Source of the DNA: Sphaerisporangium album
Lineage (GTDB): Bacteria > Actinomycetota > Actinomycetes > Streptosporangiales > Streptosporangiaceae
Assembly (NCBI RefSeq): GCF_003323745.1
Contig: NZ_QOIL01000029.1
Span: 52,614 to 116,613 of the forward strand
Length of the DNA stretch: 64,000 nucleotides
Direction of reading: 5' to 3'
Part shown: positions 31,656-40,462 of the stretch, one piece after another
Layout: the number at the start of each line of letters is the position of its first letter
Position numbering within the stretch: the first letter of the stretch is position 1
The notes under the pieces: model-generated
Database searches by the model: none
What the model saw: only the letters and a program-made list of their open reading frames with translations
What the model was told of the DNA's origin: nothing
Position numbers and translations under genes: made by a program

Positions 31656-32852
31656 TCACACGCGCGACCACAGGCGCAGATCGGCCTCATCACGCTCCTC
31701 CAGCCGCCGCAGGAGGCGGTAGGCGAAGGCGACCGAGACGAGGGTGACGTGGTGGTGCCAGCCGCGGAACGACCGGCCTTCGAAGTGCCGCAACCCGAAG
31801 CCGTCGCCGAGCGTGGCGAGGTCGTTGTCGGCGCGGTGGCCGAGGCGCAGCAGGCTGATGAGATCGAGCAGTCGCGAGCCGCTCAGGTTGGTGAGCCAGA
31901 TCGCCCGCAGGTCCGGCTGGCTGACCGGCCACTCGGCCAGCACCCGGCGCGAACCCCGGTACGGGCCTCCGGGCCCGATGTCGTACAGCCCCGCCAGCTC
32001 CGTCAGGGGCAGCGCCACGAACCGTGACGTGGTGGCGTTCAGGTCGTCCCTGCGGCTCAGCATGACGGCGTCGTGCCTGGCCCGCTGCGCGACCAGCTCG
32101 CCGAGCGTGGCCGACCACCGGGCGCGCGGCCCGCAGGCCACCCGGGTGCCCTCGGTGACCTGGACGACGTAGCGCAGGCCGCGCTCCTCCAGACCCGCCA
32201 GCAGCGGCTCGACCTGAGCCGTGTGGCAGGCGTTGACGAGGATCGGCGCGGGGGTCAGGCCCCACGTCCCGGTCATCTCGTCGAGGGCGTCCAGGAGCAG
32301 GTCCCACCGCGAGCGGTGCCGTTCGGCCGCGGGCAGGTGCGCGCGGCTGCGGCGGGCGGGGTCGTCGTCCCACGAGCGTGGCAGCAGGAGCCGCCAGTTC
32401 ACCGGGATGGCGCCCGAGTCGCCCGCCAGGAACACCGCGAGCCCCATCTGGCAATTGATCATCCGTCCCATGGAGTGGGCGTACTGCTTGTCCACGCCGA
32501 CGGAGCTGGATCCGTTCTTGGGCATCACCGCCTCCCGGACCACCCACGCCTTCGGCTGGATGGCCGGCATCGCGTGCTCCACGAGGCGGCGCCGCACGGG
32601 CACCCAGTCCCAGGGGCTCTGGTTCACGAACTGCTGGAGGCACTGTTCGGCCTCCCAGCCGACGACCTGCTCGGCCATGCGCCGGATGGACTTCCTGCCC
32701 TGCACCGACAGCAGCCCGCGAACGTACACCTCCCCCCAACGTCGCTGATCAGACCTGGTGAAAGAGGAGAAAAGATCCCGGCACAAGGAAGCCAGCTCCA
32801 CAACGTGTGCCGGCGATGCCTCTCTAGTCGATATGGCAGTGGCTGAGGTCAT
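31656..32852 (-). CDS. IS701-like (DDE_5) transposase homologue, probably domesticated, copy 2
   Basis: A 398-residue paralogue of the neighbouring IS701-like protein, sharing long blocks: CLQQFVNQSPWDW, PVNWRLLLPRSWDDDPARR and LRHFEGRSFRGWHHHVTLVS. The first catalytic site reads WVVREAVMPKNG (R106-E107) and the second reads ILVNACHT with Asn for Asp, so two of three catalytic positions are lost. It is ~45 residues longer than copy 1 through an insert (~255-310) that copy 1 lacks. ATG 32852 is chosen because the homologous region starts soon after; the upstream extension is Arg/Ser-rich. No terminal inverted repeats were found. Duplication followed by divergence in place is the simplest history. 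Confidence 0.8.
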   Translation of the reverse strand: MTSATAISTREASPAHVVELASLCRDLFSSFTRSDQRRWGEVYVRGLLSVQGRKSIRRMAEQVVGWEAEQCLQQFVNQSPWDWVPVRRRLVEHAMPAIQPKAWVVREAVMPKNGSSSVGVDKQYAHSMGRMINCQMGLAVFLAGDSGAIPVNWRLLLPRSWDDDPARRSRAHLPAAERHRSRWDLLLDALDEMTGTWGLTPAPILVNACHTAQVEPLLAGLEERGLRYVVQVTEGTRVACGPRARWSATLGELVAQRARHDAVMLSRRDDLNATTSRFVALPLTELAGLYDIGPGGPYRGSRRVLAEWPVSQPDLRAIWLTNLSGSRLLDLISLLRLGHRADNDLATLGDGFGLRHFEGRSFRGWHHHVTLVSVAFAYRLLRRLEERDEADLRLWSRV

Positions 32853-32996
32853 TGCGTACACCCCCATCCGCTTTCGAAGCGCGTTCGCCACAAGCCTGTG
32901 GCAGCGGGACAGGGGTGGACAGAGCCTGTTTGTGGTGGCACTCCGGATGCCACTTGCGACCGTGACCAATCCTTGACCAGGACAGTACGAGCGTGA

Positions 32997-33037
32997 GCCG
33001 GGCAGGAGAGCCGGTGCGCGCCGCTCTCCTGCCCGGC
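32997..33037 (-). terminator. Strong hairpin downstream of the aldehyde dehydrogenase gene
   Basis: A perfect 14-bp stem, GCCGGGCAGGAGAG at 32997-33010 with CTCTCCTGCCCGGC at 33024-33037, and a 13-nt loop. It lies 65 nt beyond the ALDH stop codon on the minus strand and separates it from the IS701-like gene. Confidence 0.8.
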
Positions 33038-33101
33038 GAACACCGGGTCAACCCCTATCTATTGAGTTAACTCGGCGCCGGCCCGGCCGCCGGGAGGTGG
33101 G

Positions 33102-34598
33102 TCACTCCGTGAGGTCCACCCACACCGACTTCGTCTGTGTGAAGCTCTCCATGGTCTCCGGCCCGAAGTCGCGGCCGAACCCGGACGCCTTGTACCCGCC
33201 GAACGGGATCGCCGGATCGAACTGGTTGTAGGTGTTGATCCAGCACGTGCCCGCCCGCAGCGCCCGCGCCATCCGGTGGGCGCGCTTGACGTCGGAGGTG
33301 TGCACGCCGGACGCCAGGCCGTACTGCGAGGCGTTGGCGATCTCGACGGCCTCCTGCTCGGTGTCGAACGGGATGACGGCGAGGACCGGGCCGAAGATCT
33401 CCTCCTGCGCGATGCGCATGGAGTTGGCGACGTTGCCGAAGATCGTCGGCAGGTAGTAGAACCCGTCCTCCAGCCCCTCGGGGTGGTACGGGGAGCCGCC
33501 GGCGAGCAGTTCGGCGCCCTCGCGCAGGCCGATCTCGACGTACTCCTGCACGCGGGTGTACTGGCCGCGGTGGGCGAGCGGCCCGAAGACGGTGCCCGGG
33601 TCGAGCGGGTCGCCCGGCAGGAGGTCGGCGGCCATCCGGGTGAGCCGCGCGGTGACCTCCTCGTAGATCGGGCGCTCGACGAGCAGCCGCGACCCGGCCG
33701 TGCAGATCTCGCCCTTGTTGTAGAAGATGCCGAAGAACGCGTGCTGGACGGCCTGGTCCAGGTAGGCGTCGGCGAAGATGATGTCGGCCGACTTGCCGCC
33801 GAGCTCCATCTGAAGGCGCTTGAGCGTGTCGGCGGCCGAGCGGATGATCGCCCGGCCCACGCCGGTGGACCCGGTGAAGGCGATGATGTCCACGGCGGGG
33901 TCCGCCACGAGCCTCTGGCCGAGTTCCGGGCCCGGCCCGGTCACGACGTTGAGCACGCCCTCGGGCAGTCCCGCCTCGGCGGACAGCTCCGCGATCTTCA
34001 GGGCGGACAGCGGGGTCGTCTCGGCCGGCTTGTGGACGACGGTGTTGCCCGCCGCCAGCGCGGGCGCGATCTTGGCCGTGGACAGGATCAGCGGGTAGTT
34101 GAACGGCGTGATCGCCGCGACCGTGCCGACCGGCTCGCGCAGCGTGTACGTGAACGTCGGGGTCGCCGTGCTCCGGGTCGCGCCGGACAGCTGGGAGGCG
34201 ATGCCCGCGAAGTAGCGGTAGACCATCGAGACGAACGGCCCGTCCTCCTGGCGGGCGAACGCGATGGGCTTGCCCATGTCCACGGTCTCGCGGAGGGCGA
34301 GCTCCTCGGTGTCCCTCTCGATCAGGTCGGCCAGCCGGTACAGGACGCGGGCGCGCTCGTGTCCCGGCATCCGGGGCCATGGTCCGTTGTCGAAGGCCTG
34401 GCGCGCCGCCGCCACCGCGGCGTCCACGTCCGCCGGCGTCCCCCATGCGACCCGGGTGGCCTCGGAGCCGTCCGCCGGATCGACGGTCGACATGAGCCTG
34501 CCGTCCGCCGCGTCCCGCCATCGGCCGCCGATGAAGAGGCGGCCTGTGGCGATGGACGGCCGCGTGAGGGCCCGGGGGTGTGTCGGGGTGACATGCAC
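33102..34598 (-). CDS. NAD(P)-dependent aldehyde dehydrogenase
   Basis: A 498-residue enzyme of standard ALDH length. Motifs: ITPFNYPLILSTAKIAPAL (coenzyme loop), VVHKPAETTPLSALKIAEL, FTGSTGVGRAI, the general-base region LQMELGGKSADIIFADA, the catalytic cysteine in YNKGEICTAGSRLLVE, and EEIFGPVLAVIPFDTE near the C-terminus. It oxidises an aldehyde to an acid. GTG 34598 has GAGGAG about 9 nt upstream. It follows the MFS gene on the same strand with a 56-nt gap. Both are divergent from the GMC oxidoreductase operon, whose alcohol oxidases could supply its aldehyde. Confidence 0.93.
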   Translation of the reverse strand: MHVTPTHPRALTRPSIATGRLFIGGRWRDAADGRLMSTVDPADGSEATRVAWGTPADVDAAVAAARQAFDNGPWPRMPGHERARVLYRLADLIERDTEELALRETVDMGKPIAFARQEDGPFVSMVYRYFAGIASQLSGATRSTATPTFTYTLREPVGTVAAITPFNYPLILSTAKIAPALAAGNTVVHKPAETTPLSALKIAELSAEAGLPEGVLNVVTGPGPELGQRLVADPAVDIIAFTGSTGVGRAIIRSAADTLKRLQMELGGKSADIIFADAYLDQAVQHAFFGIFYNKGEICTAGSRLLVERPIYEEVTARLTRMAADLLPGDPLDPGTVFGPLAHRGQYTRVQEYVEIGLREGAELLAGGSPYHPEGLEDGFYYLPTIFGNVANSMRIAQEEIFGPVLAVIPFDTEQEAVEIANASQYGLASGVHTSDVKRAHRMARALRAGTCWINTYNQFDPAIPFGGYKASGFGRDFGPETMESFTQTKSVWVDLTE

Positions 34599-34654
34599 GT
34601 CGGTTCATCTCCTCTTGGAAGGAAGGAACTCGTTGCGGGACGCCTCTAGGGCGC

Positions 34655-35914
34655 CTAGGACTCGGGCGCGGACGGGACGGGGGTGGCGAACGGCCGGGCG
34701 GGGACCACGGCGGTCCGCCGTGCCGCCATGGCCGAGGCGGCCAGGGCCAGGACGGCGAGCACCTCGCAGGCGGCGGCCGCGAGGGCGAGCCGGCCGGGGC
34801 CGTGGCTGAGCATGAGCCCGCCGATGACACCGGCGACGGCCTGCCCGGTGTAGAGGGCCGACGCGTTCAGCGAGAGCGCGATCGTCCCCTGCGGGCCCGC
34901 GGCCGTGAGCAGGCGCTGCTGCTGGGAGGGGTTGAACAGCCAGCCGATCACCGACCACACGGCGACGAGCCCGCCGAGGGTGACCGCCGCGGCGGTGCCG
35001 GAGATCCCGGCGCCCGCGAACACCGACAGGCCGGTGTAGACGACGGCCAGCCCGGTGATCGAGAGCAGCGCGACGCGCGTCGGGGAGGTGCGGTCGATGA
35101 GCACCCCGGCCGTGAGGTTGGACACCACCGCCAGGAGGCCGAAGACGAGGTAGATGACGGTGATGGCGCCACCGCCGACGCCGGCGCTCTGGTCGGCGAA
35201 CCACGTCAGGTAGGTGTACAGCGTGAAGATGCCGCAGATCGCCAGGGAGGTGCCGAGCAGGGTGGTGGGCACCCCGGGCAGTGTGGCCACGGCGATGCGC
35301 CGGCGCAGCGACGCGACGCCCGGCGAGGGCATCGTCTCCAGGGCGCGGGCGAGACCCACGTAGGCGACCACGCCGAGGATCGCCACGAACACGAACGTCA
35401 TCCGCCACTGCACCGCGTGTCCGATCAGCGTGCCGAGCGGCACGCCGAGCGCGTTGGCGACGGTGAGGCCGGCCGCCACCGCGGCGAGGGCGCGGCCCCG
35501 CTCGGACGGCGCGGCGAGCGTCGCGGCGACGCTCACGGCCACCGGGGTGTACATCGCGCCGCCTATCGCGGCGGCCACCCGGGCGATGACCATCACCGTG
35601 TAGTTGGGCGCCGCGGCGGCGAGCACATTGGCCGCGATGAACACCGCGAGGCTCAACAACAGCACCTGCCGGCGGCACATATTCCCGGTTAGTACCGCGA
35701 GTATCGGAGCGGACACCGCGTAGACGCCGGAGAACACGGTGATGAGCAGTCCGGCCACTCCGAGTGAAACGCCGAGATCGCGTCCGACCTCGTTCAGCAC
35801 ACCGCTGATCACGAAGGCGTCCGTGCCCAGGGCGAAGGTGCCCAGGGCCAGCAGAAGCACAGGGTGACGGGCCTCACCCCCAGGCAGCACGGCCGCGATC
35901 GATCGAGCTCGCAT
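34655..35914 (-). CDS. MFS transporter (DHA1-type, 12 membrane segments)
   Basis: A 419-residue major facilitator with twelve hydrophobic segments. The first is HPVLLLALGTFALGTDAFVI, with the motif D-1-like GTDAFVISGVLNEV. Motif A is reduced to LTGNMCRRQVLL, and motif C-like residues occur in GLTVANALGVPLGTLIG. DHA1 members export drugs or sugars by proton antiport. GGGAGA precedes ATG 35914. It is divergent from the SnoaL/GMC operon and upstream of ALDH, so it may move that pathway's substrate or product; direction is not knowable from sequence. Confidence 0.88.
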   Translation of the reverse strand: MRARSIAAVLPGGEARHPVLLLALGTFALGTDAFVISGVLNEVGRDLGVSLGVAGLLITVFSGVYAVSAPILAVLTGNMCRRQVLLLSLAVFIAANVLAAAAPNYTVMVIARVAAAIGGAMYTPVAVSVAATLAAPSERGRALAAVAAGLTVANALGVPLGTLIGHAVQWRMTFVFVAILGVVAYVGLARALETMPSPGVASLRRRIAVATLPGVPTTLLGTSLAICGIFTLYTYLTWFADQSAGVGGGAITVIYLVFGLLAVVSNLTAGVLIDRTSPTRVALLSITGLAVVYTGLSVFAGAGISGTAAAVTLGGLVAVWSVIGWLFNPSQQQRLLTAAGPQGTIALSLNASALYTGQAVAGVIGGLMLSHGPGRLALAAAACEVLAVLALAASAMAARRTAVVPARPFATPVPSAPES

Positions 35915-36137
35915 GGGCGGTCTCCCTCGTTAACGGACATTCACCTACGCGCCGAGGCTATGGGGACCCGTATCGGCGGGAGAACCGGATTCACGGAAAC
36001 GCAAGGGCACTGTGTCAAGTCACCGCGCGGCACTACGTGCATTGATCCGAGTGCGCTCCCGCTTTTCTGTCGGGACGCCCCAAAGGCGCAATTCCGACTT
36101 AATAATCAAATTCCGTTCTAATCAAGGGAGTGGCATA

Positions 36138-36560
36138 ATGCCAGCCAATCAGTTCGCGCTGGACGCGGAGACCGCCGAGTTCGCGCGGCAGTGGTTCGAC
36201 CGGCTGAGCGCCCACGAGCCGGTCGAAAGGCTGCTTCCCCTGGTCGTCGACCGGGACCTCGAGATGGCCTTCCCCGAGCGCACGCTACGCAGCCACGACG
36301 ACTTCCGCGACTGGTACGCCGTCGTCGGCGAGTCCTTCACCGATCAGACCCACGTGGTCGAGCGGCTCGACGCCCGTGACGACGGCGACACGGTCCACGT
36401 CGACGTCCAGGTCGTCTGGACGGCCACCTCGACCTCCGACGGGAGCCGCAGCAGCTTCCGCGTCACCCAGGTCTGGGAGCTGGCGAAGACGCCGGACGGC
36501 CTGGCCATCGTCAAGTACTACGTCGGCGCGCTGAACCCGCTGTCGCCGGCGGAGAAGTGA
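36138..36560 (+). CDS. SnoaL-like (NTF2-fold) protein, first gene of GMC operon
   Basis: A 140-residue NTF2-like protein: helix TAEFARQWFDRLSAHEPVER, acidic/hydrophobic strand LLPLVVDRDLEMAFPERTLR, HDDFRDWYAVVGESF and long strands up to IVKYYVGALNP. AAGGGAG lies before ATG 36138. It is 9 nt upstream of the first GMC gene and opens a six-gene run. Its sequence is quite different from the other two SnoaL-like proteins of the operon, so the three are not recent duplicates. Confidence 0.8.
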   Translation: MPANQFALDAETAEFARQWFDRLSAHEPVERLLPLVVDRDLEMAFPERTLRSHDDFRDWYAVVGESFTDQTHVVERLDARDDGDTVHVDVQVVWTATSTSDGSRSSFRVTQVWELAKTPDGLAIVKYYVGALNPLSPAEK

Positions 36561-36569
36561 GGTAGCGAC

Positions 36570-38087
36570 GTGACGACCTACGACTACATCGTGGTGGGCG
36601 CGGGCGCGTCCGGCTCGGTGATCGCCAACAGGCTCAGCGAGACGCGGGACGCGACGGTCCTGCTGCTGGAGGCCGGCTCGGACACCATCCCCACCACGGT
36701 CGACATTCCATACCGCTGGGCCGAGCACCACTTCACCCCCATCGACTGGGTGTACTGGACCACCGAGCAGGAAGCGCTCGGCGGGCGCAAGGTCTACCAG
36801 GCCGCCGGCAAGGGCATCGGCGGCTCCAGCAACCTATACCACATGATCCATCTGCGTGGTCACCAGATGGACTACGACAACTGGGCCTACCACGGCGCCA
36901 CCGGCTGGTCCTGGAAGGAGGTCCTCCCGTTCTTCCAGAAGCTGGAGAACCAGGAGGACCGGACCAACCCGACCGCCGGCACCGGCGGCCCCGTCAACGT
37001 CATCAACGCGGGCAGGCACGGCCCCAACCCGCTGTCGCAGACGTTCCTCGACGCGGCCGCCGAGCTCGGCCACCCGTCCACCGAGGACTTCAACGCCGAC
37101 CTGACCGGCGCCGGGTGGCACCACCTGGACATCAAGGACGGCAAGCGGTTCGGCGTGCGCCAGGCGTACCTGCTGCCCGCCCTCGGACGCCCCAACCTGA
37201 CCCTCAGCGCCGACTCGCGCGCCACCAGGCTCATCTTCGAGGGCGACCGCGCGGTCGGCGTCGAGTACGTGCGCGGCGGCGAGACCGTACAGGCCCGCGC
37301 GAACTCCGAGGTCATCCTCTGCGCCAACGGCCTGGAGACCCCCAAGCTCCTCATGCTGTCCGGAATCGGCCAGGAGAGCCACCTCAAGCAGTTCGGCATC
37401 GACGTCCGCCTGAACCTTCCGGGCGTCGGCGAGAACTACCACGACCACGTGCTGATCGTCGCGCCGGTCAACATGACCGACCGGGCCGCGCCCGACCCCG
37501 CGATGAACATGTCCGAGGTCTGCCTGTTCGCCAACTCCGGCGGCTGGCCCCTGCCGGACCTGCAGATCGGCTTCGTCCACAGGGCGCAGTTCCAGCCCGA
37601 GCCGAACCCGCAGCTCGTCACCATGATCCCGGGCCTGGTCCGCCCTCTGGCGCGCGGCACGCTGCGGCTGGCGAGCGACGACCCGCTCGCCGCCCCCCTC
37701 GCCGACCCCCGCTACCTGTCGCACCCCTCGGACCGGGAGCGCATGGTCGACGCGTTCGAGCTCGCGCGCGACCTGTTCCGCACGCGCGCGTTCGCCGAGT
37801 GGGGCGTCAAGGAGGTCACCCCCGGCGACTCCGTGTCCAGCCGCGAGGACGTCACCGAGTTCGTCAAGCAGAACCTCGGCTCGTACTACCACTACGTCGG
37901 CGCCTGCAAGATGGGCACCGACGAGCTCGCGGTCGTCGACCCCGAGCTGCGCGTGTACGGCGTCGAAGGGCTGCGCATCGCCGACGCCTCCGTCATGCCC
38001 GAGGTCACCACCGGCAACTGCCACACCGCCGTGGTCATGGTCGCCGAGCGGGCCGCCGACTTCATCAAGCGGGACGCGGGAGCATGA
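36570..38087 (+). CDS. GMC-family FAD oxidoreductase 1
   Basis: A 505-residue glucose-methanol-choline oxidoreductase. FAD Rossmann motif YDYIVVGAGASGSVIANRLS, then LLLEAGSDTIP, the GMC signature GKGIGGSSNLYHMIHLRG and the second signature EVILCANGLETPKLLMLSG. The C-terminal active-site His lies in YYHYVGACKMGTDELAVVDP, and the second catalytic residue is His in TGNCHTAVVMVAERA, where the neighbour enzyme has Asn. GTG 36570 has GAGGTAG upstream. GMC enzymes oxidise primary or secondary alcohols. The stop overlaps the next start (ATGA). Confidence 0.92.
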   Translation: MTTYDYIVVGAGASGSVIANRLSETRDATVLLLEAGSDTIPTTVDIPYRWAEHHFTPIDWVYWTTEQEALGGRKVYQAAGKGIGGSSNLYHMIHLRGHQMDYDNWAYHGATGWSWKEVLPFFQKLENQEDRTNPTAGTGGPVNVINAGRHGPNPLSQTFLDAAAELGHPSTEDFNADLTGAGWHHLDIKDGKRFGVRQAYLLPALGRPNLTLSADSRATRLIFEGDRAVGVEYVRGGETVQARANSEVILCANGLETPKLLMLSGIGQESHLKQFGIDVRLNLPGVGENYHDHVLIVAPVNMTDRAAPDPAMNMSEVCLFANSGGWPLPDLQIGFVHRAQFQPEPNPQLVTMIPGLVRPLARGTLRLASDDPLAAPLADPRYLSHPSDRERMVDAFELARDLFRTRAFAEWGVKEVTPGDSVSSREDVTEFVKQNLGSYYHYVGACKMGTDELAVVDPELRVYGVEGLRIADASVMPEVTTGNCHTAVVMVAERAADFIKRDAGA

Positions 38088-39646
38088 GCGGGGACGCGTA
38101 CGACTACATCGTCGTCGGCGCCGGCTCGGCCGGAGCCGCCCTCGCCAACCGGCTGGTCACCGGCAGTGACGCCACGGTGCTGCTGATCGAGGCCGGAGGC
38201 CCCGACGACAGGCCGGAGATCCACGACGAGAAGGTGCCCTCCACCGTCTCCCTCTGGGGCCCGAGCGAGATCGACTGGGGCTACGTCACCGCCCCGCAGC
38301 CGGCGCTCCACGACCGTACGGTGCCCATCGCGCGCGGCAAGGTGTGGGGCGGCTCCAGCTCGCTCAACGCCATGCTGTACGTGCGGGGCAGCCGCCTCGA
38401 CTACGACAACTGGGCCGCGCTCGGAAACGAGGGCTGGTCGTACCAGGAGCTGCTGCCGTACTTCAAGAGGCTGGAGGACTTCGAGGACGGCCCCTCGGAG
38501 TACCGCGGCGCCGGCGGCCCGATCAGCGTCCTGTACCACAACCGCCCCAGCCCGGTCTCCACCCGGCTCTTCGCCGCCGGGAGCGAGGTCGGCCTCAAGG
38601 ACAAGGGACCGCGGTTCGACTACAACGCCGCCGCCGACCAGGACGACACGATCTTCTACTACCAGACCAGCAAGACCCACGACCTCCAGCGGTCGAGCAC
38701 GGCCACCGGCTACATCCGGCCCGTCCTCGGCCACGAGCGGTTCACGATGAGCAGCGACAGCCTCGTCACCAGGGTCCTGGTCGAGAACGGCCGCGCCGCC
38801 GGCGTCGAGTACGTGACCGGGGGGACGACGCGGCAGGCGTACGCCGGCAGTGAGGTGATCCTCTGCGGCGGCGCGTTCAACTCCCCGCAGATCCTCATGC
38901 TCTCGGGCATCGGCCCGGCCGCGCGGCTGCGCGAGCACGGCATCGAGGTCGTCTCCGACCTCTCCGGAGTCGGCCAGAACCTCCAGGACCACATGGTCGT
39001 CGGGGTCTGCTACCTCAGCAGGAAAGAGCACCCGTTCGTCCCCACGCTGATCGCCGAATCCGGCTTCTTCACCCACACCGGCGGACAGCCGAGCGAGCGC
39101 CCGCCGGACCTGCAGATGGCGTTCGGCAGCATCAAGTTCGTCTCCCCCGCGTACGACCGCGAGGGGCCGGGCTTCACCTTCGCCCCGGTCATCATCCAGC
39201 CGCGCAGCACGGGAACCGTGTCGCTGAGGTCCGGCGACCCGTCCGAGCTGCCGATCGTCCAGCCCGGCTACCTGACCGACCCGGCCGACCTCGAGTGCTT
39301 CCTGGAAGCCATCGAGCTGTCCCGGGCGCTCGCCGCCACCAGCGCCATGTCCGGGCTGGTCAAGGAGGAGATCGCCCCCGGGCCCGGGGTCACGGGACGG
39401 GCCGAGCTGGCCGAATACGTCCGCCGGAACGCCGGGACGCTCTGGCACCCCACCGGCACCTGCCGGATGGGCTCCGGCGACGGCGCCGTGGTCGACGACC
39501 AGCTGCGCGTCTACGGCGTGGAGGGGCTGCGCGTCGCCGACGCCTCGATCATGCCGCAGATCGTCGCGGGCAACACGAACGCGCCGTGCATCATGATCGG
39601 CGAGAAGGCCGCCGACCTCGTGCTCGGCAGGACGGAGTCGGCATGA
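38084..39646 (+). CDS. GMC-family FAD oxidoreductase 2
   Basis: A 520-residue GMC oxidoreductase, close to choline dehydrogenase/alcohol oxidase types. Motifs: YDYIVVGAGSAGAALANRLV, GKVWGGSSSLNAMLYVRGSR, EVILCGGAFNSPQILMLSG, and the C-terminal pair His in LWHPTGTCRMGSGDGAVVDD and Asn in VAGNTNAPCIMIGEKAADLV. It is coupled to the first GMC gene and to the next SnoaL gene by ATGA overlaps. Two different GMC enzymes in tandem suggest two successive oxidations, or a heteromeric enzyme. Confidence 0.92.
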   Translation: MSGDAYDYIVVGAGSAGAALANRLVTGSDATVLLIEAGGPDDRPEIHDEKVPSTVSLWGPSEIDWGYVTAPQPALHDRTVPIARGKVWGGSSSLNAMLYVRGSRLDYDNWAALGNEGWSYQELLPYFKRLEDFEDGPSEYRGAGGPISVLYHNRPSPVSTRLFAAGSEVGLKDKGPRFDYNAAADQDDTIFYYQTSKTHDLQRSSTATGYIRPVLGHERFTMSSDSLVTRVLVENGRAAGVEYVTGGTTRQAYAGSEVILCGGAFNSPQILMLSGIGPAARLREHGIEVVSDLSGVGQNLQDHMVVGVCYLSRKEHPFVPTLIAESGFFTHTGGQPSERPPDLQMAFGSIKFVSPAYDREGPGFTFAPVIIQPRSTGTVSLRSGDPSELPIVQPGYLTDPADLECFLEAIELSRALAATSAMSGLVKEEIAPGPGVTGRAELAEYVRRNAGTLWHPTGTCRMGSGDGAVVDDQLRVYGVEGLRVADASIMPQIVAGNTNAPCIMIGEKAADLVLGRTESA

Positions 39647-40071
39647 GCGAGCTTCTCTACCAGCGTTTCGCGCAGCTCTTCAACGCGCGGGAACTCGACC
39701 GGCTCGACGAGGTGATGACCGAGGACTTCGTCGACCACCACCCCGGGCTCGTCGACGTCGAGGGACTGTCGATCTACCAGGCGAACCTCGGCGCGGTGAT
39801 CGACGCCCTGCAGATGGTCGCCCACCCCGAGGAGATCGTCGCCACCGGGGACCGCGTCTTCACCCGGATCCGGCTCACCGGCCGCCACGTGGGCGACTTC
39901 CTCGGCGTCGCCGCCACCGGCAACGCCCTGGAGTGGTACACCCACGAGCTCTGGCGCGTGGAGGACGGCCGCTTCGCCGAACGCTGGGCGGTCGACGACC
40001 TGCTCACCCTGCTCCGCCAGATCGACGTCCCTCTCCCCACCTGGGTGCAGGACAGCGCCCCCGTCTCCTGA
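39643..40071 (+). CDS. SnoaL-like protein, second in GMC operon
   Basis: A 142-residue NTF2-fold protein of the SnoaL polyketide-cyclase type: YQRFAQLFNARELDRLDEVM, TEDFVDHHPGLVDVEGLSIY, and a strand block TRIRLTGRHVGDFLGVAATG ending HELWRVEDGRFAERWAVDDL. This has the H-H-P region and the D-x-L-T-L end typical of SnoaL-like ester cyclases. Start overlaps the GMC 2 stop. It is followed after 9 nt by a third SnoaL-like gene. Confidence 0.85.
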   Translation: MSELLYQRFAQLFNARELDRLDEVMTEDFVDHHPGLVDVEGLSIYQANLGAVIDALQMVAHPEEIVATGDRVFTRIRLTGRHVGDFLGVAATGNALEWYTHELWRVEDGRFAERWAVDDLLTLLRQIDVPLPTWVQDSAPVS

Positions 40072-40080
40072 GGGAACACC

Positions 40081-40452
40081 GTGGAAACCAGAGAAGTGAT
40101 CACCCGTTACTACGAGCTCGCCAACGCCGGCGAGTGGGACACCTGGTGCGACCTGTTCGCGCCCGACCAGGTGATGGACGAGCAGCTCGCCGGGCACGTC
40201 GAGGGCCGCGAGACCCTGCGCGGCATGATGAAGGGCTTCCCCGAGACGTACGCCTCCTTCGCCAACAAGCCCGTCCACGTCGTCGTGGAGGGGGAGCAGG
40301 CGGCCGTCGTCTCCCACATCTCAGCCATGACGGTCGGCGGGGAGTCCATCGAGGCCGGAGTCTGCAACTACTTCGTCGTCACCGACGGCCTCATCTCCTA
40401 CATGTCCAACTTCCACGACAGCGTGCCGTTCGCGCCCATCCTCGGCAAGTGA
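40081..40452 (+). CDS. SnoaL-like protein, third in GMC operon
   Basis: A 123-residue NTF2-fold protein: EVITRYYELANAGEWDTWCD, LFAPDQVMDEQLAGHVEGRE, MMKGFPETYASFANKPVHVV, ending MSNFHDSVPFAPILGK. It resembles ketosteroid-isomerase-like small enzymes in length and in the W-D-x-W-C-D-L-F-A pattern. GTG 40081 has GAGGGAA upstream. The position between a SnoaL-like and a VOC gene suggests isomerase or dehydratase steps on a GMC product. Confidence 0.82.
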   Translation: METREVITRYYELANAGEWDTWCDLFAPDQVMDEQLAGHVEGRETLRGMMKGFPETYASFANKPVHVVVEGEQAAVVSHISAMTVGGESIEAGVCNYFVVTDGLISYMSNFHDSVPFAPILGK

Positions 40453-40462
40453 GGCGGTGACC

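Noticed and set aside
30360..32969. Active insertion sequence(s) at the IS701-like genes
   Set aside because: Catalytic positions are altered, no terminal inverted repeats or target duplications were seen, and copy 1 overlaps a host kinase gene.
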